Shown: positions 44,801 to 55,640, counted from the first letter of the stretch. The stretch: DNA of 64,000 nucleotides from Symbiodinium microadriaticum (GCA_001939145.1 LSRX01000481.1:455005-519004); one strand, 5' to 3'. The notes: generated by a model not told the origin, from the letters alone. Numbers and translations are program-made.

Positions 44801-47800
44801 GCGTCATATACCGTCTTTGGTACATTGACTCGTAGATATGATGCATGTGACCCTCGTCCCCCTCTCTCTATCCGTCCATCTGTCCGTCTATCTATGCATC
44901 CATCCATCCCAATGTCTATCTGTCAATGTATTCGCAGGTTGATTTTCGTCTCCCTATCTCTGCAGTCAGCTTCAAAACCATTTTCTTCTACAGGATTGAT
45001 CTGCTTCGTCTCCTATCTGATTGGGCTGATCTTCGTCTCCAGAGCGGGAATCTATTTCCTGGATCTGCCCGGTACCTAACGGAGCAAGACAACTCAAGTG
45101 CGGCAGGAATGTTGCAAGCTCAGCGAGAGGTTTGACAACTACGTCAGCATCTACGTCATGTTTGCCGTGGGATGTCTAGAATGCGTCGGTTTGCATCACG
45201 GCAGCAAAATCCATCATTCTCGTGACAAGGCACAGATGTTCAAGGAGGGCCTATTTGTTTGGTTTTGTTTTTTTGCTTTCTGTGTTTGTTTGTTTTTGCT
45301 CCGGTTCCTTGTTTCTTTCTAGGGAAAACACTTTTTTCCTTACATTTTGGAAGCAATTCGTGCCGCATTTGTAGGCTTTTCCTAGGAAAACCTCTATGCT
45401 TTCATATTCTTTCCATATTTTCGAGAGGAAGGAAGGACGGACGGAAGGACAGGAAAGGAAAGGAAAGGAAGGAAGGACGGGAGAGGCATCAACAATGATT
45501 AAGTAGGCATCAGAAGAAGTAAATTGGCATCCAGAACAAATCAAAGCATTTGAAGCTTCTCAAAACCGCAATTTGGAAGAGAAACCAAAAGAAGAGACAT
45601 GCAACAAGATGAAAAAGAAAGAAAGACACAAGGAAAAAAAAATAAATAACTGAAGATAAAGCAAAAATGAACGAAAGAGAGAACGAGCGACAAGTAACCA
45701 AAGAAACAACGAAAGAGGCAAATAAGTAAATCAACTGAATGCATAAATAACGAAGAGAAAATTAATGAACGCAAGAGCGAAATACCGCGCAATTAAAAGA
45801 AATAATTAAACAATGAAGAAACAAGGGAACACGCGATAGAAGGAAATGACGAAAGACGGAAATGAACAACACACACGAGCAACGAAATAATGAACATCAG
45901 GTGAAAAGAAGCACTGAACCAAACAACAGTGTATGTAGTTTACATGGACATTCTATGCACACACACACACATCGAGTGCGCGTGCGTGTGCATATATATA
46001 TTTATATATATACATACATACATATACATATATACATACATACATATGTATACATATATATATAATGGTTTTTATGTATGTATACACATACATATACATA
46101 CATATACATACATGTACAAATCATGCATGTGTGTATATATATATACATGCGTGCGTTCATACGTATGTCTGTATATATGAATGTATGCAATATGTGTGTA
46201 TACATATATGTATAGTAAATGTACATGCATTGTTGTTCGTATTATCTGCATGTGTAATCGTACATATATTATATATGGATACATATACATACATATGGAT
46301 TTTTGCATCCTGGCATACATGCACATATGGTCATATGAGCATACATACCAACAAAAGTATAACATACATATTATACATATGTATATACAAATACATGTAT
46401 ATAATGTATATATCAGATATACTGTATATAGTGCGTATACATATACATATACATATATATATACACACATACCACAAACAACACACATGCTATGCTAACT
46501 TGCTTCCAAAGAATGGCCTGCTATCAATGGACATTCCTGCATGAAGCCTTTCAAAGAGCCAATCATGCGAGCATTGTGTTTGCAAATGGGGTGGCTGCGC
46601 CCCCGCCCCCCACCCCAACCCCCCCNATGTGTACGCATGCATGTGTGTATGTATGTGTCTATGTATGAATGAATGTCTGTACGTATGTGTTTTTGATATG
46701 TATGTATTTATGCATGTATGTATGTATCTATGTATTTATGTAATTTTTATGTATGTTTATGATATCCAAAGCACAGTTGCAATTTAAGCCGTAAGCATTA
46801 GATGGTCGATATTAAACCATGTATGATCACAAGCATAGTTTTCAGTATAAGATGATGTAATATAGTTCAAGACATATATTGAATGTTTGTTCGGGGGTGG
46901 TTTCGTCTTTTTGCTTCCTCCGGGAATGGTGCTAGGAACCGGCATCGCCAAATAGCGGCCGTGTTTAGCCTGTATGATAAACCAGAATCGCCAAAGGAAC
47001 GGGAGTGTTTCAGATACATGATGAACCAGACTCGCCAAAAGAGGCACCATGTTTCCGATCTCTGATGAACCGGAGCCGCCAAATGAGGCGGCGTGTTTAA
47101 GATGTTTAAGCGATATTATGAACCGGAATCGCCAAATGAGGGGGTGTGTTCATTTAAGAGAGATGATGAACCGGAATCGCCAAATGAGGGGGCGTGTTTC
47201 AGATGTATGATGAACCGGAGTCGCCAAGTGAGGGTGGCGTGCTGAAGATGTATGCTTTAACGGAGTCGCCAAATTAGAAGGCGCGTTTAAGATATATGAT
47301 GAAGCGGGATGAGGGGGTGTGCCAGTAGCTCAATGCAAAGCAGGACCCTACAAAGCGTTACTTTGCCCTTTAAACACCCAGTTGTTTGAGTCAAAGCGGA
47401 GCCTTCACAAATGGAATTCCTCCAGTAGCTTGCTGCATAGCAGGACCCTACAGATTGTAGCTCCCAAATAATTTGCTGCAAAACACATGCATAGAAATCG
47501 AAATCCCCCAATAACAACAGCTTGATGCAAAACAGGAGCAGGAAATTGTATTCTCCCAATAGCTTGACGCTATGCATGAGCCCAGGAAATTTCCCAATAG
47601 CTTGACGCAAAACCAATGCCTCGCAAATTGTGCTTCCAAAATAGCTTGACGCAAAACAGGAGCCTGGAAATTGTATCTGCCAATAGCTTGATGCAGAACA
47701 GAAGCTCGGAAATTAGGCTGCCCCTATAGCTTGACGCATAAGAGGAGGCAGAACAAGTTGTAATTGTAATCCCCACGCAAGCAAAACCCGACGAATTGCT

Positions 47801-48514
47801 GAAACAAAAACAAAGTAACGTATGTTTCCTTAGGAAAACCTAGGGAAATGGCACGAAATCCGTGCAAAGTGTTAGGAAATAGTGCTTTCCCTCGGAAAAA
47901 CAGGAAAACTGCCCAAAAAAGAAACTACCCAAAGCACAAAAAACACCCGATGTTCAACCCTAGGATCTGGACTCGGCAGGGTCAGACTTGGGAGCACTTC
48001 AAGTCTTTGTGCATGGATCACACTGGCCGCCACTTGGGCCGCCTGTACGAGGTCGCGTGTCATGAGGAAAGCCCTTTTTGTCACGGTGCTTGAATTTGAT
48101 GTCGCGTGTGCTCGGCAGGTGGTTTGGGGATGGATCTGTCCAGGGCTGTGCTTGTTGCTGGTGATCGTCAGCATCACGCCGCCCTTTGGGAAGTTGGATG
48201 TCATGGACGCTCTGTCGTCCAAACCGTTCCCAGAAGGCACAGAGCCGACAGAGCCATCGGTAGTGCAATTCACAACTTGTGCCAGGAACAGGCTTTTTTC
48301 CCTTCTGGACGATTCCTCTTGGATGGACCATTGCTTCACTGCCCATCGCTGCCATGGCTGCGACGTGCTCGGTTCAGAGTCTGGGGACGGCCAGTCGGTG
48401 CTTGGACAGTTTGGGCGTTTGTTGTCGAGGTCGTTGCTACCTGGCCAAACATTCTTAAAACAAGTCGGAGCGGTGGTTCAACAATCTTCGACGACATACC
48501 CAAGTGAAAGCTGA
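41803..48514 (+). CDS. SLC6-type sodium:neurotransmitter symporter, nested in USP5-like gene
   Basis: Twelve-TM-fold symporter coupling Na+ to amine or amino-acid uptake at a membrane. TM1 is split over 41803-41832 (AELILTLVGY) and 41917-41971 (VGVGNVWRFPYLTYTYGGG, the Na+-site signature). TM2 is in 42027 to about 42115 (LLLLGIPLFVLELGLGQLTR) and TM3 in 42307-42403 (LVGLYYIVILAWTIFYL). Further exons: about 43062-43135 (FWEEQALNQSSGLDELGGF); about 43162-43230 (VVSLTIAWLVIWL, TM4); 43279-43359 (GVKSSGKVVYVTATLPYI, TM5); 43760-43890 (VWIHGAVQIFFSLGVGYGSI, TM6); 44061 to about 44180 (NCGTSVLAACVVFPVLGFLA, TM7); 44422 to about 44490 (LAFVAFPIAVSQMPGSFFF); 44576 to about 44665 (FFMMLLLGIDSQFAYIETL, TM8); 44994 to about 45066 (LIGLIFVSRAGIYFLDL, TM9); 45130 to about 45187 (FDNYVSIYVMFAVGCLE, TM10); 47980-48051 (FKSLCMDHTGRHLGRLYE); 48119 onward (VVWGWICPGLCLLLVIVS, TM11), open to TGA 48514. 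The N-terminus and TM12 are not secure. Confidence 0.9.
44865..44935. repeat. TCTA/TCCG/CATC tetranucleotide-like tract
   Basis: Imperfect CTATCTATGCATCCATCCATCC run in a transporter intron. Confidence 0.85.
45420..45485. repeat. (GGAA)n microsatellite
   Basis: GGAAGGAAGGACGGACGG and AGGAAAGGAAAGG units. A longer relative lies at 55190-55345. Confidence 0.92.
45540..45900. repeat. A-rich GAAA/AATAA low-complexity stretch
   Basis: About 360 bases dominated by GAAA, AAGA and ATAAAT words. It lies in the large transporter intron (45188-47979). Nothing coding is visible. Confidence 0.85.
45955..46475. repeat. ATAC/TATG/TATA microsatellite field
   Basis: CACACACA, then about 500 bases of ATACAT, TATATA, GTATAC and CATATG words with little else. 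Tyr/Ile/His-rich frames across it are artefacts. Confidence 0.95.
46590..46765. repeat. C-rich run with an N, then ATGT tetranucleotide tract
   Basis: CCCCGCCCCCCACCCC with an undetermined base at 46626, followed by imperfect ATGTATGT repeats to about 46760. Confidence 0.9.
46936..47320. repeat. Minisatellite, about 45-60-base unit (eight diverged copies)
   Basis: Core GAACCGGAATCGCCAAATGA recurs with a GGGGCGTGTTT tail and ATGTATGAT spacer (near 46940, 46982, 47025, 47067, 47120, 47170, 47213 and 47258). It is in the large transporter intron. Confidence 0.9.
47320..47730. repeat. Minisatellite, about 50-60-base unit (seven or more diverged copies)
   Basis: Core AATAGCTTGACGCAAAACAG followed by GAGCC, GGAAATTGTA and CTCCC recurs from about 47327 to 47725, directly after the previous array. 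Confidence 0.9.
47828..47945. repeat. Dispersed A-rich repeat, copy 1
   Basis: AAATCCGTGCAAAGTGTTAG, then GAAATAGTGCTTTCCCT and an A/CA-rich tail, closely parallels 55515-55600. A partial relative (GGGAAAACACTTTTTTCCTT and CCTAGGAAAACCT) is at 45320-45410. It ends 35 bases before the transporter exon at 47980. Confidence 0.7.
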
Positions 48515-49308
48515 AAGCTGCATTGGCAGTCTTGCCGGTGAGGGGGGCCTCCTGAATTTGGAGCTTCGTTTCGGCTCCTTAGAATATCCCGCAATGTAAA
48601 GCATGCTGCGGTTCTCTTCTAGGAGCACTTTGGCATGTCTGGGCACTTCGCCGTCCTTGCAATGATTTTGAGATCGCCAGTTGTCGCATGGAACATGCGG
48701 CCTGCCTGCAGAGTTGTCAGGGTCAGCAGAGGGCAGTCTGTATAGCTGGGAGGTCGGGGAGTCGCAGCATGGCAAGAGCTCATGCACAGAGACCCCTGCG
48801 ATCTCTCTGCCGACAAGCCAGGACACAGATGCAGCCATGAAAAGGCAAAACATGGCTTACAAGCATATACAGAAGGTGCAAAACCAAGTTGCAGACCCTT
48901 GCATAGGGGGCGAAATCTATGGATGCGGTGGCCCAGTGGGAAGATGATGCCGGATACTGAGCAGGCAGTCGTGTAGGCGCTGCGCTACGCCCCGGAGAAA
49001 GTTCGCCGCTTCTAGAGACCCTGCAATCAGGAAGTTACCGAGTCCAAGCATTACAAGGTTGGGGAAGCCACGTCCGACGTGTCAAGTCCAAGGTTGTTGT
49101 GCTCAGGACTTGGTGCAGTTACCAGCATCCAGAAAGATCAGTCCAAATCCAAAGGACATCATGCTGTGCATGCATAAGCGGGTCGGCTTGCAACGATAAG
49201 AGAACGTGCCTCTAGAGACATGTGAGGACTGGGTGTCAGGACCTATGTTTGCTTGGATCGATGCGAGACCTAACATCTGGGCCAGAGATGCCAAGTCACA
49301 GCACCGAG
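48515..49308. other. Between transporter end and next USP5 exon
   Basis: No secure exon. The linker preceding the ZnF-UBP domain should be in this interval or just before the transporter. Candidate frames (48782-48976, 49090-49200) have no matching motif. Confidence 0.5.
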
Positions 49309-52300
49309 GTGTGAGAAGAGTGGGGACACGCAGAACCTGTGGCTCAACCTGTCCGATGGGCTCGGAACATGGACGGTTGTGTCTGTTCTGCTTGCGGGCA
49401 TCGAGCAGCAACAGACTAGCATTCCCGAGGTTTATCGGAGGCGGCCGCAAGTTCTGGGATGGCTCTGGTGGCAGCAATGGCGCCCTGGACCACTTCACAG
49501 AGGAAGCGCAACAGGGCGTAGGTTTCATGAATATCAAGACGCTGTGGAAGTCTGACGCACATTGCGAGCACCCAGCGTCCCCAGCATCATACATCATAGA
49601 GAGCAGAGCAGACCTTCACATTGCAAACGCTTTGTGCAAGGAAGCAGCTAAGCTTGCTGGGTTTCTAACGCCTGCAGCCTCAGAACCAGGAGCACGCGAA
49701 GGGCAACTTTTACCCCCTTGCCGCGACCTTGCAAGAGCTGGCCGTGTCCGGTTGAAGGCACGCATGGAAGGTAAAGCTCCAACAGCTGCAATGCGAGGTT
49801 GTGAAGCTGGGAACGATCACGCCGGCAGGCTGGCGTGATGTGTCAGCGAATTCCTTTCTGTCTGATGTCACACTTGCGAGGGGCCGACGTTTACTCTTAT
49901 GCTCCCGATGAAGACAAGATGGTGAAGGAGACGGAGATCACTTGTCGTCTTTTCGCCAGCGCCATGAGAGTGCTTGAACAGGACCCTTTGCTGGCAAAGC
50001 ATTTGGAACACTGGGGGATTGACGTCATGAAGCTGCTGGTCTCAGATTTGCCGCGTAGGCAGTTGGTTAAAGCGGTGTTGATGGTTGTGGTGTTGGCTGT
50101 TGGTCGGTGTCCGTTTTATCTGTCTGGGTGTCTGGCTGTTGGTCTGCCTGCCTGCCTGCCTGACTGCCTGTCTGTCTGTCTGTCATCCTGTCTGCGCTGG
50201 GTATGCGGGCAAGCCTATGCCGGCATGCGTTGATTGCGCACATGACATGAGGCTTGGCAAACAAGATGTCTGACCGTTCGAGTGTGCTTGCATGTCACGT
50301 GGCAGCATGTTTGGCGGACTAAGGATGGAGAAGACTGATAAGACGCTGGCTGAGATGCAGGTTCAGCGGACGCCCCTAGGTTAAAAGAACGCGAAGAGGA
50401 GTGAATTGGGAGGTGGACCTCAATCTGAATTATGACTGGTCGAAAATCTGCGAATCCGGAGACAAGCCGCTGGCGATTCGCTCAGACCCACCGCGCACGA
50501 GAAAACAGGTTCTTGACATGTTCGCTGTTCGAGAGTATCCGTAGGTGCGCCTCCGAGGGCCAGGTTTGGTTGGCCTCAAGAATCTCGGGCGCGCTGGGTC
50601 CATCCTTGTCTTGCAAGGTCCTAGGGCACATGGGAAGTACCATGCCACGTAGCCAGGCAGTCCTGCTACATGAACTCTTCGGTTCAGCTACTGCTCGTTG
50701 CTGCCTGAGTGATTCCGCGTACTTCCTCAACCTAGCACGACTGGGACACGCTCAGGCACTGCCGGAAGTGAAGCAGCGCTACTTGGACGCGGATCTGAAG
50801 GCCGAGAAGTTCGGCTTGCTTTGGCCGTGACTTTCGACTTGATGCCTCAGATCCGAGCATCTGCACCTGCAGAAGTCCAGAATGACCTGCTCAGCCAGGC
50901 ACCGCTTCGTGCCTTAAGGCAGTACTCGTTGCGACAATGCTTGGGCAGATGCTTAGCCAATCTTGGCCAGGTGACCAAGCTAGTCAGCGGCCTCAACGGT
51001 CCACGTTATGCACCACCTTTGCTTGCCCCTCAACTTGCTACGTTTACGAAATCTGATAAATGAGTTCGACGGTAGCTATGCAGCCGTGAGGAAAGATGGT
51101 GATGATGAGGAGGATCCGAGATTCGCAATCCAACCTCAGGCAAGTCGCATTGGAAAGGTTAGGAGAGTGCGACGGGCAGCATTCTGAAAGGCAGAGATGC
51201 TAAGCACTTACTTGCAACGATGTCAGATGTTCCGCTCGCTCATCGGGAGAGGGCATGCGGAATTCTCGACTGCCAGGCGCTGGTGCTAAGTTTTCAGAGA
51301 CTGCCGGTTGGATGCCACATGCTGGCAGTGCTGAAATTTACAGGCAGCAAGATGCTGCGGAATTCGTCCAGGCAAGGTTCGGAGTGGCAAAGTGCGGCCT
51401 GATCAACACTGCCACTTCGCGCAGTACTTCTTGGAGCAGATCGCACGCTTCGAGCGAAGTGCTTTGGGAACGCGGCTGGCCGGAGACAGTAGGGGGCCTT
51501 GCTGCCTCCAGGAACAACTGATTAAGCTCCTTTGTAGCGACTTGCCAGCATCGTTCAAAAAGCAGCGAGGCTCCACCACCTCCCTTTTCGAGTTTGCTGC
51601 AAACCTTGCTGAAGTTCAATTTGACTTCCGGCCACTGCTTTAGACTTTAGAGTCCTTCGGACACATGGACTTTTGTCTCCTGTGCCAGGTGGAGGAAAGA
51701 CTGCAAGAAAGCTCTGGCCAAAACAGAGTGAAGCATGCGGGCTGCACGAGCTCTCCGTGCTTGACTTTTGTTCGTGTCCTTACAGGTGCATGCATGTGGA
51801 TACTTTCTAATCGGCCCAGGTACAGCAAGGTCCAGCAGAACATGCTTGGACTTCCAGCCTGGGCCTCAGAAGCAGGAGACACCTTGCTCTGTTGACCTGC
51901 GGAACACCAGTGCCTGCTTCTGGTTTCGAGACGAATGAGGTGAAGCTGGATGATGCCGAAAACCTTCAAGAGGCGACTCAGCCCCGTCTGCCATGCAAGA
52001 TCCAGCCCCCAACGTTAATGGCAGCGCACGAATGGAAAGCACGAGTGGGACAGCGAAAAGACGAGCTTGCAGCCAGTATTCGTGTATGGATGCACACAAG
52101 TTTTTGGCAGGTCACGGCTTTCAGAGCAGCGAAGGACAAGGATGAGCAAGAGGCCAAGAAGCCCAAAACGGAAGGCCCGCAATCGCTAGGTCTAGGTCTT
52201 GCTGACAATTCTTGCCTTTAAATCCTGCCCCGGAAGGCGAGCCGGAAGAACCGAAGCCAGTGATACCGTTATCGCTCAAGCCTGAGGTGGCGAGCACCAC

Positions 52301-55033
52301 ATGGCTTAGGCGAGACACTGTTCACGGATTCTCTACTACCGGGCTTGGGATACTCGTATTCAGGTCGAGGGCCTCGGAGGGTCTCAGCTGTCTCCCAGGT
52401 CGTGTTTGGCTCGCTTTGGAGCACCTGAGGAGCCGTAGTTGCACAGTTGAACGCCTTCTTTGTTGCCCAGCCGCAGACGGCCTCAGTCCGAGGATGGCGT
52501 TCAGTTTCGAGGCAGCTCTGCGTCCAAGACGCCGAAGCCCTAGCCAGGGCCGGCATTCGCTGATCTTTGCTGCTTCGGTGTGCGTCTGAATTCTCTTTCT
52601 GTGCTTTTAGGTCAAGACTGGCCACCATGCCCAGGTTCCAAAAGGGCCGTTGCATACGTCACAGAGCACTGAGAAGCCGTTGGTCTCAGGTACTTGCTGG
52701 TGCAACTTCAGCGGTACTACGTGGACGAGAAATGGTGCCCAGCCAAACTAGATTGCAAGGCGCGTTTTTGTTGGTACCGATGTCGTCTTTGCCTTTGCCG
52801 CTGTATGTCCGTCAAGTTTCTGTGTCCATGTCCGCTTGTCATAGTCTCTTCCTAGTGTGTACATAGGATGGCGTTCCTCGATGATAACACATGTTGCTGC
52901 CACTTTCTGTTGCCTTTACCTCTCTCTCCCTCCCTCCCTCTCTCTCTCTCTCTCGCTTCCTCTATCCCTCCTTGCGAAGTGCCCAACATGCTTCGACCGA
53001 GCAGGTGCCCATGTCCGGTTCTCAGGTCCCAGGCTTCACCATGAGTTGCCCGCTGAGCTTGCACGACCTTTGCCATGTGTTGCTTTGCCGCTGAAGCTAT
53101 GCATATCAAACGAAATACTCGTACCAACCTGGGAACATTGAAGATGTTTCCAACACTCACATTAACAGGCCGTGAGCCTCGCTTTGTTGGTGTGTTGAAC
53201 TTGCAACTCGGCTTTTCGCAACTTGCCGCCTTTGCCGGGTGTCGTAGCAGTACGATTCTTTGGCTTGGGTGCTCCAGGCCAGAGACCTTGAATCTGGAGC
53301 ACTTGCGTGGCAGGGGCCTTCAGCCAGGACAGCGCCAGCACCACACGTTGACTTAGACTCATCTTAAAAGAGTCTTCTTTGCTTCTTTATGCTTGCTTTG
53401 CTTGAATTGCTTGCTTCGTGTTTGGTCGCAGGAGAGGAGCCGGTACCCGAGGAAGCGGATGCTCCTCCGCCGGAAGCCCTGGGCCTCTTTTCTTGCCGCC
53501 GCCCCTCAGCCTGTGAAATGAAAGGGCGGCGGCTGGGCCTCAACCAGACGACATGATCGTCGCTTGATTCTCAGCCAAAAGCTTGCCTCTCCGCCCACAG
53601 CCCACAGCATCGAACCTTGACGAAGGCCACGTTGGTGTCCATGGACATCGGTGAGAATGCTGTCAGTAGCCTAGCATCTTCCGCTAAGGCCGCTAAGATC
53701 GTCATGAACTTCCCTCCTCTTCTGTGGCCAGGCCAAGCGTGCCAGCCTGGCCGTGGGCAACTCCAGCGCCGAAGCCGCGATCGCATGGTGAAACTCCCCT
53801 CACTTCAAGCCGCGGTTCGATGTGAGAGATGGCATTGCACGTAGGTTTTTCGAGCACAACACTGACCCCGACATCAACGATCCCTTGAGTGCAACAGGAG
53901 GACTGAATTTCTCGATCTTTACGGCGGATGAGTGTGTAAACCCTCATGCTCAATAAGCCGGAAGAATCAGCCTTAGATGCTTCTCTCAACCAGGCACTTC
54001 GCACAGAGTTGGAGTCCTGGCAGGAGCTGGTGGGGCAGCCGAATCTGGCGGCGATGCGTCCGCCACTACAGCTTTTCTGGTCATGATTGGCAGCACTGGC
54101 TAAGCCCAGCGGTTTTGGACGCCGTGAGACTCGCCTTTTGAATTGCTCCGTTTGCTCCGAGGCCAGACCCGGAAGCGGTTTCCATGCTGTGCTCGATGGG
54201 CTTTGCCCAGAGTCACGTGCTAGCAGCGCTCAAGTCGTGCGCATCTCAGACTGCCAAGCTCAAGCTGCCGGACCTCATCAAAGACTCCATTTATTCACTC
54301 TTTTCACTCTGGTGAGGTGCATGAACAGTGCGGAGAGAGCTGCAGATTGGTTCGAGACTCGGGCCCCTGAACGGCCCGCCACACTGCCAAAGCTCCTCGG
54401 ATGTTTGAGGTTGTTTTCCCACTCAGACGACTTGGATGGAGCTGTCGCCTCCCTGGGTGGCCAGTCCACCGCTGGTGCAAGTGCCGTAAACTTAAAAGCT
54501 CATCCCTTTGCCTGTGCAGTCTCGATGGCTAGATCTGCAAGGCACTACCAAAGGATTATGACGACGGCGTCGGGGAGTGCCAGCTTCAATCGCGCACCAG
54601 TGCCTCCGCATTCCTTGCTAGAAACCTTTTTTTGTCTCAGGTACACACTGGTCGGCTTCGTGTCGCACATCGGCAAACATACCTCGCACGGGCACTACGT
54701 TTGCCACATGCACCTTGGCTTCAGTGGCATTGCTGGTGCTGTTGGCCGCCTCATCTTTCCTGCAAGGCGCCGGGGAGAAGGTGGGTCCTGGGTCATCTTT
54801 GATGACAGCAAGGCTGCTCACTTGTCTACGTTTTGAGAGAGTCGCCCTGGTGTTTCTCATCGCAGGTTGCGCAGTCTGAGGCTCCTCCTCTTGATCTGGG
54901 TGCGGAGCTCGTCCAGTTTTGGTACATGGCAGACATGTGGACTTGCAATGCCACTTCAGGCTACATCTACCTGTACAGGAGAAAGGACGTACCTGCAAGT
55001 GCCGGTGTTCCTTGTTCTGCTTCAAGTTCATGA
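49309..55033 (+). CDS. USP5: USP5/UBP14-type ubiquitin isopeptidase, ZnF-UBP, catalytic core, two UBA domains and stop
   Basis: Continues the gene from 41.4 kb. ZnF-UBP: 49309-49359 (CEKSGDTQNLWLNLSDG), 49429 to about 49505 (GGGRKFWDGSGGSNGALDHF). Linker: 49798-49828 (VVKLGTITPA), 49881-49927 (GADVYSYAPDEDKMV), 49982-50038 (DPLLAKHLEHWGIDVMKLL), 50324-50360, 50413-50472. Catalytic Cys box: 50545-50588 (GLVGLKNLG) joined to 50657-50696 (QSCYMNSSVQLLL, Cys codon 50664-50666). Then 50756-50800 (LPEVKQRYLDADLK), 51344-51371 (QQDAAEFVQ), about 51430-51480 (YFLEQIARFERSALG), 51687 to about 51737 (VEERLQESSGQNRVKHA), 51820-51856, 52611 to about 52640 (RLATMPRF), 52690-52759 (YLLVQLQRYYVDEKWCPAKL), about 53281-53340 (LNLEHLRGRGLQPGQ), 53432 to about 53482. 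UBA1: about 53620-53660, 53732-53789 (LAVGNSSAEAAIA), 53845-53887. UBA2: about 54160-54240 (AVSMLCSMGFAQSHVLAALK), about 54318-54345 and 54410-54460. His box: 54641 to about 54706 (THTSHGHYVCH-type, SHGHYVCH). End: about 54775-54820 (SWVIFDDSKAAH), 54866-54899, 54959-55033 (YIYLYRRKD), TGA 55031-55033. Confidence 0.93.
50130..50195. repeat. CTGC/CTGT tetranucleotide tract
   Basis: CTGCCTGCCTGCCTGACTGC then TGTCTGTCTGTC, in a USP5 intron. Confidence 0.9.
52918..52965. repeat. CT-rich microsatellite
   Basis: TCTCTCTCCCTCCCTCCCTC then CTCTCTCT, in a USP5 intron. Confidence 0.92.
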
Positions 55034-55184
55034 ACGGCACACGGCACTCATTTCTTCTATCTGCCGCTGCTCGCTCGGTCTCTCTCTCTCTCTCTACCTA
55101 CCAGGTGAGGAGCACAGGGCGGTGGCCTACCCGAAGGGCCTATTTTTGGGGGTCTTTTTTTTTGGGTCCGTTAGAAGGAAGCAA

Positions 55185-55346
55185 GAGCAAGGAAACAAGG
55201 AAGGAAGAAAGGAAGAAGAGAAACGGAAGGAAGGAAGGAAGGAAGGAAGGAAGGACGGAGGGAAGGAAGGAAGGAAGGAAGGACGGAGGGAAGGACGGAG
55301 GGAGGGAGCGATGAAGGAAGGAAGGAAGGAAGGAAGGAAGGANGAA
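55185..55346. repeat. (GGAA)n array with an N
   Basis: About 160 bases of AAGG/GGAC units with an undetermined base at 55343. It starts about 150 bases after the USP5 stop. Poly-Ser/Phe/Leu and Glu/Gly/Arg frames across it are artefacts. Confidence 0.95.
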
Positions 55347-55354
55347 ATACGTTC

Positions 55355-55640
55355 AGAATGTGAGGAAAATATATTACAGTTTTTCCGAGGAAACACCAAG
55401 CTAATGTGGGTTGGCTAGCGGTAGGAAATCCGTCCAGAATGTAAGGAAACTTAGGAAAACCAAGGTAACGTCGAAAACCTAGGTAACATAAGTTTTCCGC
55501 AGTCTTAAAAATGGCCGGAAATCCGTCCAAACGTCAGGAAATAGCATTTCCCTTAGCAAAAACCATCAAAACAAAGGCCAAAAAAAAAAGAATACCAAAA
55601 AACAAAAAAAAGACCCAAAAAAAAAGGCAACCCGTCCTAC
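55355..55640. repeat. Dispersed A-rich repeat, copy 2, with internal duplications
   Basis: Contains GGAAATCCGTCC twice (about 55427 and 55514) and GGAAATAGCATTTCCCTTAG near 55538. The order is the same as in 47828-47945 and ends in the same kind of AAAAAGAA-rich tail. Confidence 0.7.
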
